Assembly (NCBI GenBank): GCA_963755075.1
Contig: CAVWKL010000213.1
Span: 1 to 9,543, forward strand
Direction: 5' to 3'
Source of the DNA: Roseiarcus sp963755075
GTDB taxonomy: Bacteria > Pseudomonadota > Alphaproteobacteria > Rhizobiales > Beijerinckiaceae
DNA: 9,543 nt
A program made the translations under genes and the position numbers. Positions 1 through 6,283 of the stretch are shown here, in pieces (positions within the stretch are counted from its first letter, which is position 1; each line of letters opens with the position of its first letter). The notes beneath the pieces are model-generated. The model had not been told where the DNA came from and ran no database searches. It saw only the letters and a list, made by a program, of their open reading frames with translations.

Positions 1-690
1 GACGCCCGCGCCCGCGCCTGCCGGGGCGGCCTCGGCGCCGCTCATGTGCCGCGCCCAGACGATCAACACGCGGCCGAGCCACGCCGACATCAACAGCATG
101 AAACCGAGCAGGGCGCCGAGGCCGAGGCGAAGCTGATCATAATAGGGGACGGCCTCGACGCGGGTCATCGCCCACGCCGTGAGGCGAGGAATCGGGCCGG
201 AGAGCGGGCAAGCGCGCAGCACCAGGGTTTGTCCCCCCGCGGCGGACTGGCGATCGACCGGCCGCCCGGCTCGCGCGGCCTCGTCGTTCACGGCCTGGAT
301 GGAATCGCGCTCGGCCGCGGGCAGATCGGTCTTGGGACCGGTTCCCTCATAGGTCGGGAACGCATACGCAAGCGATCCCGCCTCCTTCTGCCAGACGCCG
401 CCCTCGACCCCATGACGCCCCGCCAAGGCGAGACTGACGATGCTCGCGAGATCGAGACGAAGCTTCCGATCCGAGAGCGCCGGCGCCGCCTCGGATCGCT
501 TGGCCGCGTAGACGCCGTAGCCGTCCTGAATAAGGCCGCACGCCTTCGCGATGTCCGCCTCGGCGCGGCCGACCTGCGCCGCAGTCGACTGCTGATAAAG
601 CTGCGCCAGCAACAGCCCGACCGCGAGGCATGCGAGAAGCGAAAGAGCCCAAAGGGCGAAAAGGCGCAATCGGAGGCTGGTCTTGCTCAC
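1..690 (-). CDS. Probable membrane sensor histidine kinase, N-terminal sensor part (cut by left edge)
   Basis: On the minus strand, a frame opens with GTG at 690-688 and stays open for 230 codons to base 1, so the C-terminus lies outside the window. An in-frame TAA just upstream limits the start, and I see no strong Shine-Dalgarno. Residues 1-10 are basic (MSKTSLRLRL). Residues 11-31 form a hydrophobic helix, 32-188 a likely periplasmic domain, and 189-213 a second helix ending in Arg/His, followed by an Ala/Gly/Pro linker. This helix-periplasmic domain-helix layout is typical of the sensor half of two-component kinases, with HAMP and kinase domains expected beyond the edge. No kinase motif is visible here, so the family is inferred; a chemoreceptor or diguanylate cyclase sensor is possible. 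GC-rich third codon positions support the frame over the overlapping opposite-strand ORFs. The 317-bp gap to the upstream kinase gene suggests its own promoter. Confidence 0.72.
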   Translation of the reverse strand, partial: MSKTSLRLRLFALWALSLLACLAVGLLLAQLYQQSTAAQVGRAEADIAKACGLIQDGYGVYAAKRSEAAPALSDRKLRLDLASIVSLALAGRHGVEGGVWQKEAGSLAYAFPTYEGTGPKTDLPAAERDSIQAVNDEAARAGRPVDRQSAAGGQTLVLRACPLSGPIPRLTAWAMTRVEAVPYYDQLRLGLGALLGFMLLMSAWLGRVLIVWARHMSGAEAAPAGAGAGV

Positions 691-1007
691 GATTTCGCGC
701 GCCCGATGGAAGGGTTAACGGGTTGCAGGGAAGCTGTCGCGCGCTTCGCCCCTGTGTGAGATGCGCTGCTTAGGCGTTGACGGACATTTACGAGATGGCC
801 GTCGATTCGAACTCAATTTGCGACCGTTTCGGATTCCTGGCAAGCCGGGACTGCCGCCGACTTGTCGGCGAACAGCGTCGGGGCGCGCCGAAGCTTAAGT
901 CGAGCCCAGAGACCGCCGAATCTTCTGTCGTCGAAACGCACCTCGCCAAACCTCGGCGCCCGACCGCTTCGATCCGTTCCGCTGATGCGCCATGCTCGCG
1001 CCGCAAC
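691..1007. other. Intergenic stretch with no convincing gene
   Basis: This 317-bp gap lies between the galactokinase-like gene and the sensor-kinase gene, both on the minus strand. Several open frames cross it, but none has plausible composition, a ribosome binding site or a recognisable product. A small perfect hairpin (CGCCGA-CTTG-TCGGCG, 855-870) lies in the middle without a T-run, so it is at best a weak terminator for the kinase gene. The 5' leader and promoter of the sensor gene should lie in 691-800, but I see no clear -35/-10 pair. Confidence 0.6.
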
Positions 1008-2147
1008 TCAGGCGAGGCGCATCGACGTCGCCCCATCCGACGCTTCCGCCGGGTAGATCTCCGGGGTCAACCCCGTCGTCTCGCGATAGCGCTCGCACAC
1101 GGCGGCGGCGAACGCGTCCATCTCCGGGGTTTCGACGAAGGCCACCATGCATCCGCCGAATCCCGCTCCCGCTTGCCGCGCGCCGATGGCGCCCGGCGCG
1201 GCCATCATGGCCTCCATCATCGCCAGCATCGCGGGCGAGCAGATCTCGTAGAGATCGCGCGCGCCGGCGAAGGACGCCGCGCAGAGGCGACGGATGGCGG
1301 CGCGATCCCCGACCGCCAGCGCTTGTGAAATCGCCAGCACGCGCGCGTTCTCGCCGACGATGAATTCGCACCGCTTGCCGACCTCGCCCGGCAAGCGCGC
1401 CGCCTGCGCCCTTGTCGCGTCGCGCAGCGCCGCAACGCCGAGCCTTGCGGCGCCTTCTTCGCAGAGCGCCCGCCGGGCGCCGTATTCCCCGCCGACGAGT
1501 TGGCGCGGCGACTTCGTGTCGCAAATCGCCACGCCGATCCCATCAGCCAGACGCACGGGGTGCGTCGAAAGATCGCGGCAATCGAGCAGCAGGGCGCACC
1601 CGGCGCGGCCCAGGCAAGAAGAGAACTGATCGAGGATGCCGCAGTTCATCCCGACGTAGTCGTTTTCGGCGCGCTGGCAAAGCCGCGCGACGCGCTCGCC
1701 GCTCATCTCCCAGCCGCCGAGCGCGCGAAACATCACGGCGACGGCGCACTCGAGCGCCGCCGACGAGCTCAGCCCGCTGCAGATCGGCACCGTGCTGTGA
1801 ATGACGCCGTCGAAGCCGCCGAGCGGCAGTCCTTCCGCGGCGAGCGCCCAGGCCACCCCGCGCGGATAGTCGCTCCACCGCGCGCCGGGGCCCTCGCGGA
1901 CCGGGATCGCGCCGAGATCGAAAGAATCCTGCGCATCGAGGTTGGCGGCGTAGAGCCGCACGATCCCGTCTTGGCGAGGCCGCGCCGCCACCCAGGTGTC
2001 GCGGTCGATCGCCAGCGTCAAGACATAGCCGAGGTTGTAGTCGGTGTGGCTCCCCATGAGGTCCACGCGTCCCGGCGCCCGCGACCACAGCGTAGGTTTC
2101 CCGCCGAAATTCTCGGCGAACCACCGCCCCACGCGCCTACACCGCAT
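1008..2147 (-). CDS. Galactokinase-family GHMP sugar kinase (variant active site)
   Basis: The 379-residue protein has the length of bacterial galactokinases and all three GHMP motifs. The signature is at 24-43 (APGRVDLMGSHTDYNLGYVL), the phosphate-binding loop at 121-135 (SGLSSSAALE), and motif 3 at 322-332 (GARQAGAGFGG). Candidate catalytic residues are Arg27 and Asp173 (in CGILDQ); Tyr223 in EYGARR matches the conserved sugar-site Tyr. Classical galactokinases read GEHTDY, whereas this one reads GSHTDY, replacing a Glu that contacts the sugar; motif 3 also departs from the usual TGGGFGG. It probably phosphorylates C1 of galactose or a related or modified sugar in the cytoplasm. The ATG at 2147-2145 overlaps the end of the upstream UroD-like gene by 11 bases and has GGAGG at 2154-2158, indicating translational coupling. 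I see no galT, galE or transporter nearby, so a standard Leloir role is not supported. The family is certain; the substrate is unknown. Confidence 0.93.
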   Translation of the reverse strand: MRCRRVGRWFAENFGGKPTLWSRAPGRVDLMGSHTDYNLGYVLTLAIDRDTWVAARPRQDGIVRLYAANLDAQDSFDLGAIPVREGPGARWSDYPRGVAWALAAEGLPLGGFDGVIHSTVPICSGLSSSAALECAVAVMFRALGGWEMSGERVARLCQRAENDYVGMNCGILDQFSSCLGRAGCALLLDCRDLSTHPVRLADGIGVAICDTKSPRQLVGGEYGARRALCEEGAARLGVAALRDATRAQAARLPGEVGKRCEFIVGENARVLAISQALAVGDRAAIRRLCAASFAGARDLYEICSPAMLAMMEAMMAAPGAIGARQAGAGFGGCMVAFVETPEMDAFAAAVCERYRETTGLTPEIYPAEASDGATSMRLA

Positions 2148-2158
2148 CGAAGGCCTCC
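2137..2158 (-). promoter_or_regulatory. Stop/start overlap with internal ribosome binding site
   Basis: The kinase ATG (2147-2145) lies upstream of the UroD-like TAG (2139-2137), giving an 11-base overlap. A GGAGG six bases before the ATG sits inside the last codons of the UroD-like gene. This is the usual layout for translational coupling and suggests fixed stoichiometry between the two proteins. Confidence 0.75.
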
Positions 2159-3180
2159 AGCATCGCCTCGACGCTGCGGGGCGGAACGTCGGACTGCAGG
2201 CGGTGCGACGGCCCGAGCACGAGCCCCCGCCCCTCGGGCGCGAGTTGGCGCGCGCAAGCCATCGTCGCAGCGCGGACGGCCGCCGCGTCCCCCGTGGGCA
2301 TCACGCCCTGCGTCGAGATTCCGCCGTAGAAGCTCAGCTTGGCGCCATATTCGCGGTGGAGCCAGGCGTGCTCGAGCACCTCGGGCTGGACCGGGTTGAG
2401 CGTCGTCAGCCCGATTTCGACGAGGTCCGGCAGGATGGCGCGGATATCGCCGTCCGAATGGAGGATCACCGGCAGCCCGGCGTCGAGAAAAACCGCGAAC
2501 ATCGCCGCCAGGCGCGGCTTGATCAACCTGCGCCACAGCCGCGGGGAGAACAGCATGGAGCGCTGGGCGCCGTAGTCGTCGCCGAAATATCCGCCGTCGA
2601 CGCCCGCAGCGACGAATCGCTTGGCGAGCGCGATCTGGATGGCGGCGATGCGGTCGAGCAGGTCTTCGACCCACTCGGGTCGCTCGATCATGTCCATCAG
2701 CACGCCGTCGAACCCGCGCAGCGACCACGCCCGTTCGAAGAGGCACATTCCGAGGTTCGGGGCGACGAAATAATCCGCGCCGCAGGCCGCGATCGCCCCG
2801 AGCGCCGCATCGAGGAGCCCCGCGGCTTCCGGGTCGGGCCACGCAAGGCGGTCGAGATCGTCGGACTCTTTCAGCGGCGCAAAGGCATGCCAGTAGCCTT
2901 CCATGCGCGTGTCCCAGCCCGCGCCCCACCAGTCGAACGCGATCGTCCCGTCGTCGTTCACCGGGCGCGCGTGCGAGATATCGACCCGGAGCAGGTGATT
3001 GCCAAGACGATCCGGAAGCGCCTCGATCGCCACGCCGAAGTGCTCTGCGAGAATTCGACCCATCTTGGCGGTGTAATTGGTCTGCACGGGCAGCCTGTCC
3101 ACCGGTTCCCGCCGCAGCGCGCGCAGGAGTCGCGCCTTGCGGTCGCCCGCTTTGGCTCCCCGGATCGAACTCGCCGGCAT
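2137..3180 (-). CDS. UroD/MtaA-family protein, probable corrinoid-linked methyltransferase lacking zinc thiolates
   Basis: The 347-residue protein has the TIM-barrel pattern of uroporphyrinogen decarboxylase-like proteins: an N-terminal RLLRALRREPVDRLPV stretch (17-32), a central GGYFGDDYG segment (196-204), the H-S-D-G strand end at 241-244, and LNPVQPE (261-267). In methylcobamide:CoM methyltransferases (MtaA/MtbA type) the zinc site is His-x-Cys plus a distal Cys. Here it reads His241-x-Asp243, and the distal position falls on Gly323 in VLGPSH, so both thiolates are absent. A HemE role is unlikely, because the protein is divergent and sits beside a sugar kinase. The likely role is a methyltransferase or lyase acting on an unknown substrate, perhaps with the corrinoid protein encoded about 1 kb away. 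The ATG at 3180 has GGGGAAA at 3186-3192. It is the first gene of the coupled pair and its TAG lies inside the kinase start. Family confident; function inferred. Confidence 0.88.
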   Translation of the reverse strand: MPASSIRGAKAGDRKARLLRALRREPVDRLPVQTNYTAKMGRILAEHFGVAIEALPDRLGNHLLRVDISHARPVNDDGTIAFDWWGAGWDTRMEGYWHAFAPLKESDDLDRLAWPDPEAAGLLDAALGAIAACGADYFVAPNLGMCLFERAWSLRGFDGVLMDMIERPEWVEDLLDRIAAIQIALAKRFVAAGVDGGYFGDDYGAQRSMLFSPRLWRRLIKPRLAAMFAVFLDAGLPVILHSDGDIRAILPDLVEIGLTTLNPVQPEVLEHAWLHREYGAKLSFYGGISTQGVMPTGDAAAVRAATMACARQLAPEGRGLVLGPSHRLQSDVPPRSVEAMLEAFDAV

Positions 3181-3454
3181 CGCGCTTTCCCCATATCGTC
3201 GGACGATTCCGCCTCATTCGCAGGCGCGCCGTCGCGTTCGCGTCCAAAGCGGTCCAGCCGCCGAGCCTGATTGCGGCGCGCTCCGCCCGCAGGCGGAAGA
3301 TCGACGGTCGTCGGCGGCGGCGCATTGACGCCGGTCATTCGCTCTCGAGAAGTCGAAGCGAGGGCGGTGCTGACCCGCCGGCGCCCGTCGCGGACATTCC
3401 AACCGAGGCGCCGCCGGCCCGTAAGCGTAGGCTGCGCGAAATCGCGGAGAGGGC
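3181..3454. other. Divergent intergenic region between the UroD-like gene and the small membrane protein gene
   Basis: This 274-bp region separates two divergently transcribed genes and must hold promoters in both directions. A perfect hairpin, TCCGCC-CGCA-GGCGGA, lies at 3282-3297. On the minus strand, GATATG near 3194-3199 is a possible but poorly placed -10 element. I see no strong -35/-10 pair and no clear operator. Confidence 0.45.
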
Positions 3455-3964
3455 ATGGGCGAGCGCATTCTCATCGAGGCCGATTACTCCGACGACGAAC
3501 TCGCCGCCTACCTGCGGATCGTCGACAGGCAATACCGCCGCGGCGGCGATCTGCCGGCGTGGGGGGTCTACGCGACCGGATTCCTCGTCGCCTTGATCGG
3601 CGCGTTCGCAGCGTTCGGCGCTGGCGCGACGCCCGGCCGCAGCGTCGACGTCGTCGCGGTCCTCATCCTCGCCGGCTTCTTCGTCGGGCTGTGGAGCCCG
3701 TCGATCTGGTACTGGCGGCGCCGGCGCAAACTCATGCGGCAACGGGCGCGGAAGGCGACGATTCTCGTCACCGCCAACGGTCTTTTCGTCCGGCGCCCCG
3801 GCGCGCGGGGGCTTTATTCGCGCCGCGCCATCGCCAGCGTCACCCTCGAGGGCGGGTTGTTGGTGGTCTGGATGCGGGACGGGCGGCCGCTGGCGATCCC
3901 CTCCCGGCTGCTAACTCCCGCTCAGAAGGCTCGCCTCGCCGCGCTGGCGACGGCAAACGCCTGA
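3455..3964 (+). CDS. Small two-helix membrane protein with YcxB-like C-terminal domain
   Basis: This is a 169-residue protein. An acidic cytoplasmic N-terminus (1-35) is followed by two hydrophobic helices at about 37-57 and 64-83, a strongly basic stop-transfer stretch (WYWRRRRKLMRQRARK, 86-100), and a soluble beta-rich tail of about 70 residues (101-169). The tail pattern ILVTANGLFVRR...YSRRAIASVTLEGGLLVVW...RPLAIPSRLLT resembles the YcxB-like domain of many bacterial inner-membrane proteins of unknown function. The ATG is preceded by GCGGAGAGG. It lies between the two methyltransferase-related units, with its own start region and 177 bp before the corrinoid gene, so operon membership is uncertain. 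No catalytic motif is visible. The gene is probably real; its function is unknown. Confidence 0.8.
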   Translation: MGERILIEADYSDDELAAYLRIVDRQYRRGGDLPAWGVYATGFLVALIGAFAAFGAGATPGRSVDVVAVLILAGFFVGLWSPSIWYWRRRRKLMRQRARKATILVTANGLFVRRPGARGLYSRRAIASVTLEGGLLVVWMRDGRPLAIPSRLLTPAQKARLAALATANA

Positions 3965-4023
3965 TTTGATGGAACGCAATCAATTTCCCCGCGGTTTGAT
4001 CCACAACATGAATGGCGGCATGT

Positions 4024-4065
4024 CGGCTGGCGCGAGCCGTCGGGGCCTGCCGCGAGCCTCGCGGC
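4024..4065 (+). other. Tandem hairpins between the membrane-protein gene and the corrinoid gene
   Basis: CGGCT/AGCCG (4024-4028 with 4035-4039) is followed ten bases later by GCCGCGA-GCC-TCGCGGC (4049-4065), a 7-bp stem with a 3-nt loop. They lie 60-85 bases past the end of the membrane-protein gene and about 77 bases before the corrinoid start. They may form a structured leader or a terminator without a U-tract. I could not match them to a cobalamin riboswitch. Confidence 0.4.
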
Positions 4066-4141
4066 GACAAAACGAAAGTCGATTGCGCCCACGTCCGAGA
4101 CGCCTCGGCAGGCGCCGGCGACGCTCGAGGAGGAAGCGACG

Positions 4142-4783
4142 ATGGCGTTATCCCAGAGGCTTTTCGATGCGATCGTCGACGGCAAGGCGGCGCTCGCCAA
4201 ATCCATCGTCTGCGAGGCGATCGAAGCGGGGGCGGACCCGCTGGCGTTGATTGCCGACACGATGATTCCCGCCATGGACGAGGTGGGAAAACTCTTTCAG
4301 GAAGAAGAATACTTCATCCCGGAGCTCTTGCTGGCGGGGCGGGCGATGACGGCGGCCATGGAGCCGCTGCGGCCGCTGCTGACGGCGGCGGGGGCGAAGC
4401 CCTCCGGCGTGATCGTCGCCGGGACCGTCAAGGGCGACCTCCACGACATCGGCAAGAATCTCGTCGTCTCGATGCTGGAGGGGGCGGGATTTCAGGTTCA
4501 CGACCTCGGCGCCGATGTGGCGCCGCAGAGGTTTGTCGAGGCGATCCGCCAATATCAGCCCCAAATCCTTTGTCTCTCGGCGCTTCTGACCGTGACGATG
4601 TTGGCGATGAAGACGACGATCGAGGCGATCGACGAGGCGGGCCTTCGCCGTCAGATCCGGGTGCTCGTCGGCGGCGCGCCGGTCAACGAAAGATACGCCA
4701 CCGAGATCGGCGCGGACGGCTATGGCGTGACCGCGACGGACGCGGTTTCGCTGGCGCGAAAGCTCGTCGCAAACGTCGGCTGA
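4142..4783 (+). CDS. Corrinoid (B12-binding) methyl-carrier protein, MtaC/MtbC/MttC type
   Basis: This 213-residue protein has the two-domain layout of methyltransferase corrinoid proteins. An N-terminal four-helix cap spans about 1-85 (MIPAMDEVGKLFQEEEYFIPELLLAGRAM). A Rossmann-like B12 domain spans about 88-213 with the signature GTVKGDLHDIGKN (94-106). Within it, Asp99-x-His101-x-x-Gly104 is the DxHxxG motif and His101 is the expected lower axial cobalt ligand. Other B12-domain landmarks are LSALLTVTM (145-153) and VGGAPV (176-181). In known systems this protein accepts a methyl group from a substrate-specific methyltransferase and passes it to tetrahydrofolate or CoM through a second methyltransferase. 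A strong GAGGAGGAAG ribosome binding site lies at 4127-4136. The UroD-like methyltransferase gene follows 66 bp downstream in the same direction, a normal pairing. No reductive activator gene (RamA-like) is visible in the window. Confidence 0.95.
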   Translation: MALSQRLFDAIVDGKAALAKSIVCEAIEAGADPLALIADTMIPAMDEVGKLFQEEEYFIPELLLAGRAMTAAMEPLRPLLTAAGAKPSGVIVAGTVKGDLHDIGKNLVVSMLEGAGFQVHDLGADVAPQRFVEAIRQYQPQILCLSALLTVTMLAMKTTIEAIDEAGLRRQIRVLVGGAPVNERYATEIGADGYGVTATDAVSLARKLVANVG

Positions 4784-4849
4784 CGTGAGCGCGGCGTCGG
4801 CCGTCTTTCGCCCGCATCGAAGGCGCGGGGGAAGAGAGGAGTCCGCGAG

Positions 4850-6130
4850 GTGACCATTGAGAAGACGATCGGTCCGCGGCGTCGCCGCGTCCTGGAGGCG
4901 ATCAACCATCGCGCTCCCGACCAAATTCCGGTGGATTTCGGCGGCTCCGCCGTGACCGGCATCCATGCGAGCGTCGTGGCCAAGCTGAGAGACCATTACG
5001 GATTGGAGAAGCGGCGGGTGAAGATCTGCGAGCCGTTCCAGATGCTGGGATGGGTCGAGGACGACTTGCGGGAGGCGATCGGCATCGACGTAACGGCGCT
5101 CTTTGGCCGCACGAACATGTTCGGCTTCGAGAATCGCGACTGGAAACCCTGGACGTTCAATGGCCTGGAAGTTCTGGTGGCGGAGGATTTTCGCACCGCG
5201 ATCGACGGCGCGAGCGGCGGGACGCTGATCTATCCCAAGGGAGACACGAGCGCGCGCCCGAGCGGCCATATGCCGAAGGACGGCTATTTTTTCGACGCCA
5301 TCATCCGTCAGCCGGAACTCGACCTCGATAAGCTCGATCCGGAAGACAATATGGAACAATACACGCTTCTGACCAACAAACAGTTGGACGAGATCGAGGA
5401 GGACGCGCGCGCCGCCAACGCAAGCGGCTATGCGGTCTTTGCCTCGCTGACCAACACCGGTCTCGGCGACATCGCCCTCGTCCCCGGCCCCGACCTCATC
5501 AATCCCCGCGGCGTCCGCGATATCGCGCAATGGTACATGCTGACCAGCAGCCGGCCGGACGTCGTCGGCCAGATCTTCGAACGCACGGTAGATGTCGGCA
5601 TCGCCAACTTGGCCAAAATTCATGCGCGGGTCGGCGACGCGATCGACGTCGTCATGATATGCGGCACGGACTTCGGCACCCAGACGTCGGCCTTCTGTTC
5701 GGTCAAGACCTTCGACAATCTGTGGAAGCCCCACTATGCCAAGTTGTGCCGCTGGATCCACGAAAACACCACCTGGAAGACCTTCAAGCACTCCTGCGGT
5801 TCGTCCGAACGTTTCTTCGAATCGATGATCGACGCCGGGATCGACATCATCAATCCCCTGCAATGTTCGGCAAAGGGCATGGATCCCCGGATGCTCAGGG
5901 ATAAGTATAGGGGACGCCTAGTGTTCTGGGGCGGCGGCGTCGACACCCAGCGCACGCTGCCGTTCGGCGCGCCGGAGGAGGTGCGCGCCGAGGTGCTCGA
6001 GCGTTGCGAAATCTTCGGGGATGGCGGCGGTTTCGTCTTTTGCACCATCCATAACGTTCAGCCGACGACGCCGATCGCCAACGTCGTGGCGATGATCGAC
6101 GCGGTCAAGGAATTCAACGGCCGCGCTTAG
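4850..6130 (+). CDS. UroD/MtaA-family cobalamin-dependent methyltransferase with complete zinc site
   Basis: The 426-residue protein is read from a GTG at 4850, which GAGAGGAG at 4834-4841 supports; no better start exists. It has the UroD/MtaA fold pattern: RRRVLEAINHRAPDQIPVDFGG (11-32), an ICGTDFGTQ segment (270-278), HSCG (314-317), NPLQCSAKGMD (335-345), FWGGGVDTQ (359-367) and FVFCTIHNVQ (395-404). The expected zinc ligands are His314, Cys316 and Cys398, and their spacing resembles that of methylcobamide:CoM methyltransferases such as MtbA. It most likely moves a methyl group between a substrate (or folate/CoM-type acceptor) and the corrinoid protein encoded just upstream. Which half-reaction it performs cannot be told from sequence alone. 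It is about 80 residues longer than the UroD-like protein at 2137-3180 and clearly a different subfamily. The downstream gene rpsD converges on it. Confidence 0.92.
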   Translation: MTIEKTIGPRRRRVLEAINHRAPDQIPVDFGGSAVTGIHASVVAKLRDHYGLEKRRVKICEPFQMLGWVEDDLREAIGIDVTALFGRTNMFGFENRDWKPWTFNGLEVLVAEDFRTAIDGASGGTLIYPKGDTSARPSGHMPKDGYFFDAIIRQPELDLDKLDPEDNMEQYTLLTNKQLDEIEEDARAANASGYAVFASLTNTGLGDIALVPGPDLINPRGVRDIAQWYMLTSSRPDVVGQIFERTVDVGIANLAKIHARVGDAIDVVMICGTDFGTQTSAFCSVKTFDNLWKPHYAKLCRWIHENTTWKTFKHSCGSSERFFESMIDAGIDIINPLQCSAKGMDPRMLRDKYRGRLVFWGGGVDTQRTLPFGAPEEVRAEVLERCEIFGDGGGFVFCTIHNVQPTTPIANVVAMIDAVKEFNGRA

Positions 6131-6206
6131 CCTGAGGGGCGCCTTTCGCCCGACCGCCGTTCATCGCGGCGCCAAAATCCGTGCGTTCGCAACGAAGCTC
6201 TACGAC

Positions 6207-6236
6207 CGTCATTGCGAGCAAAGCGAAGCAATGACG
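6207..6236. repeat. Dispersed palindromic repeat in a convergent gap
   Basis: Perfect 9-bp arms CGTCATTGC and GCAATGACG flank a 12-base centre (GAGCAAAGCGAA). The CGTCATTGCGAGC...GAAGCAAT pattern is one I recognise as a frequent extragenic repeat in many proteobacterial genomes; only one copy is present here. It sits between the convergent methyltransferase gene and rpsD, where it may act as a weak bidirectional terminator, although no T-run follows it. Confidence 0.65.
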
Positions 6237-6283
6237 ATTGAGCCGAGTCGACCGATGGATATTATCTTCCGCCCTGCCAAACC

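Noticed and set aside
46..759. Plus-strand open frame of 237 codons
   Set aside because: It is antisense to the sensor-kinase frame, polar and low-complexity, with no membrane or catalytic motifs; the minus-strand frame has clean transmembrane helices instead.
2137..3180. True uroporphyrinogen decarboxylase (hemE)
   Set aside because: The sequence is divergent, pairs with a sugar kinase rather than haem genes, and matches the UroD-like methyltransferase superfamily pattern more than HemE.
2018..3325. Minus-strand open frame of 435 codons and the opposing plus-strand frame of 408 codons (2044-3270)
   Set aside because: Both are Arg/Ala/Pro-rich and overlap the UroD-like gene in other frames; neither has recognisable motifs or sensible codon bias.
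3965..4141. Cobalamin riboswitch upstream of the corrinoid gene
   Set aside because: The B12-box and conserved core landmarks are not found; only two simple hairpins are visible.
4148..5863. Minus-strand open frame of 571 codons
   Set aside because: It lies antisense to the corrinoid and methyltransferase genes, is rich in Arg/Asp/His/Gly with no motif, and spans two well-supported genes; it is a high-GC shadow frame.
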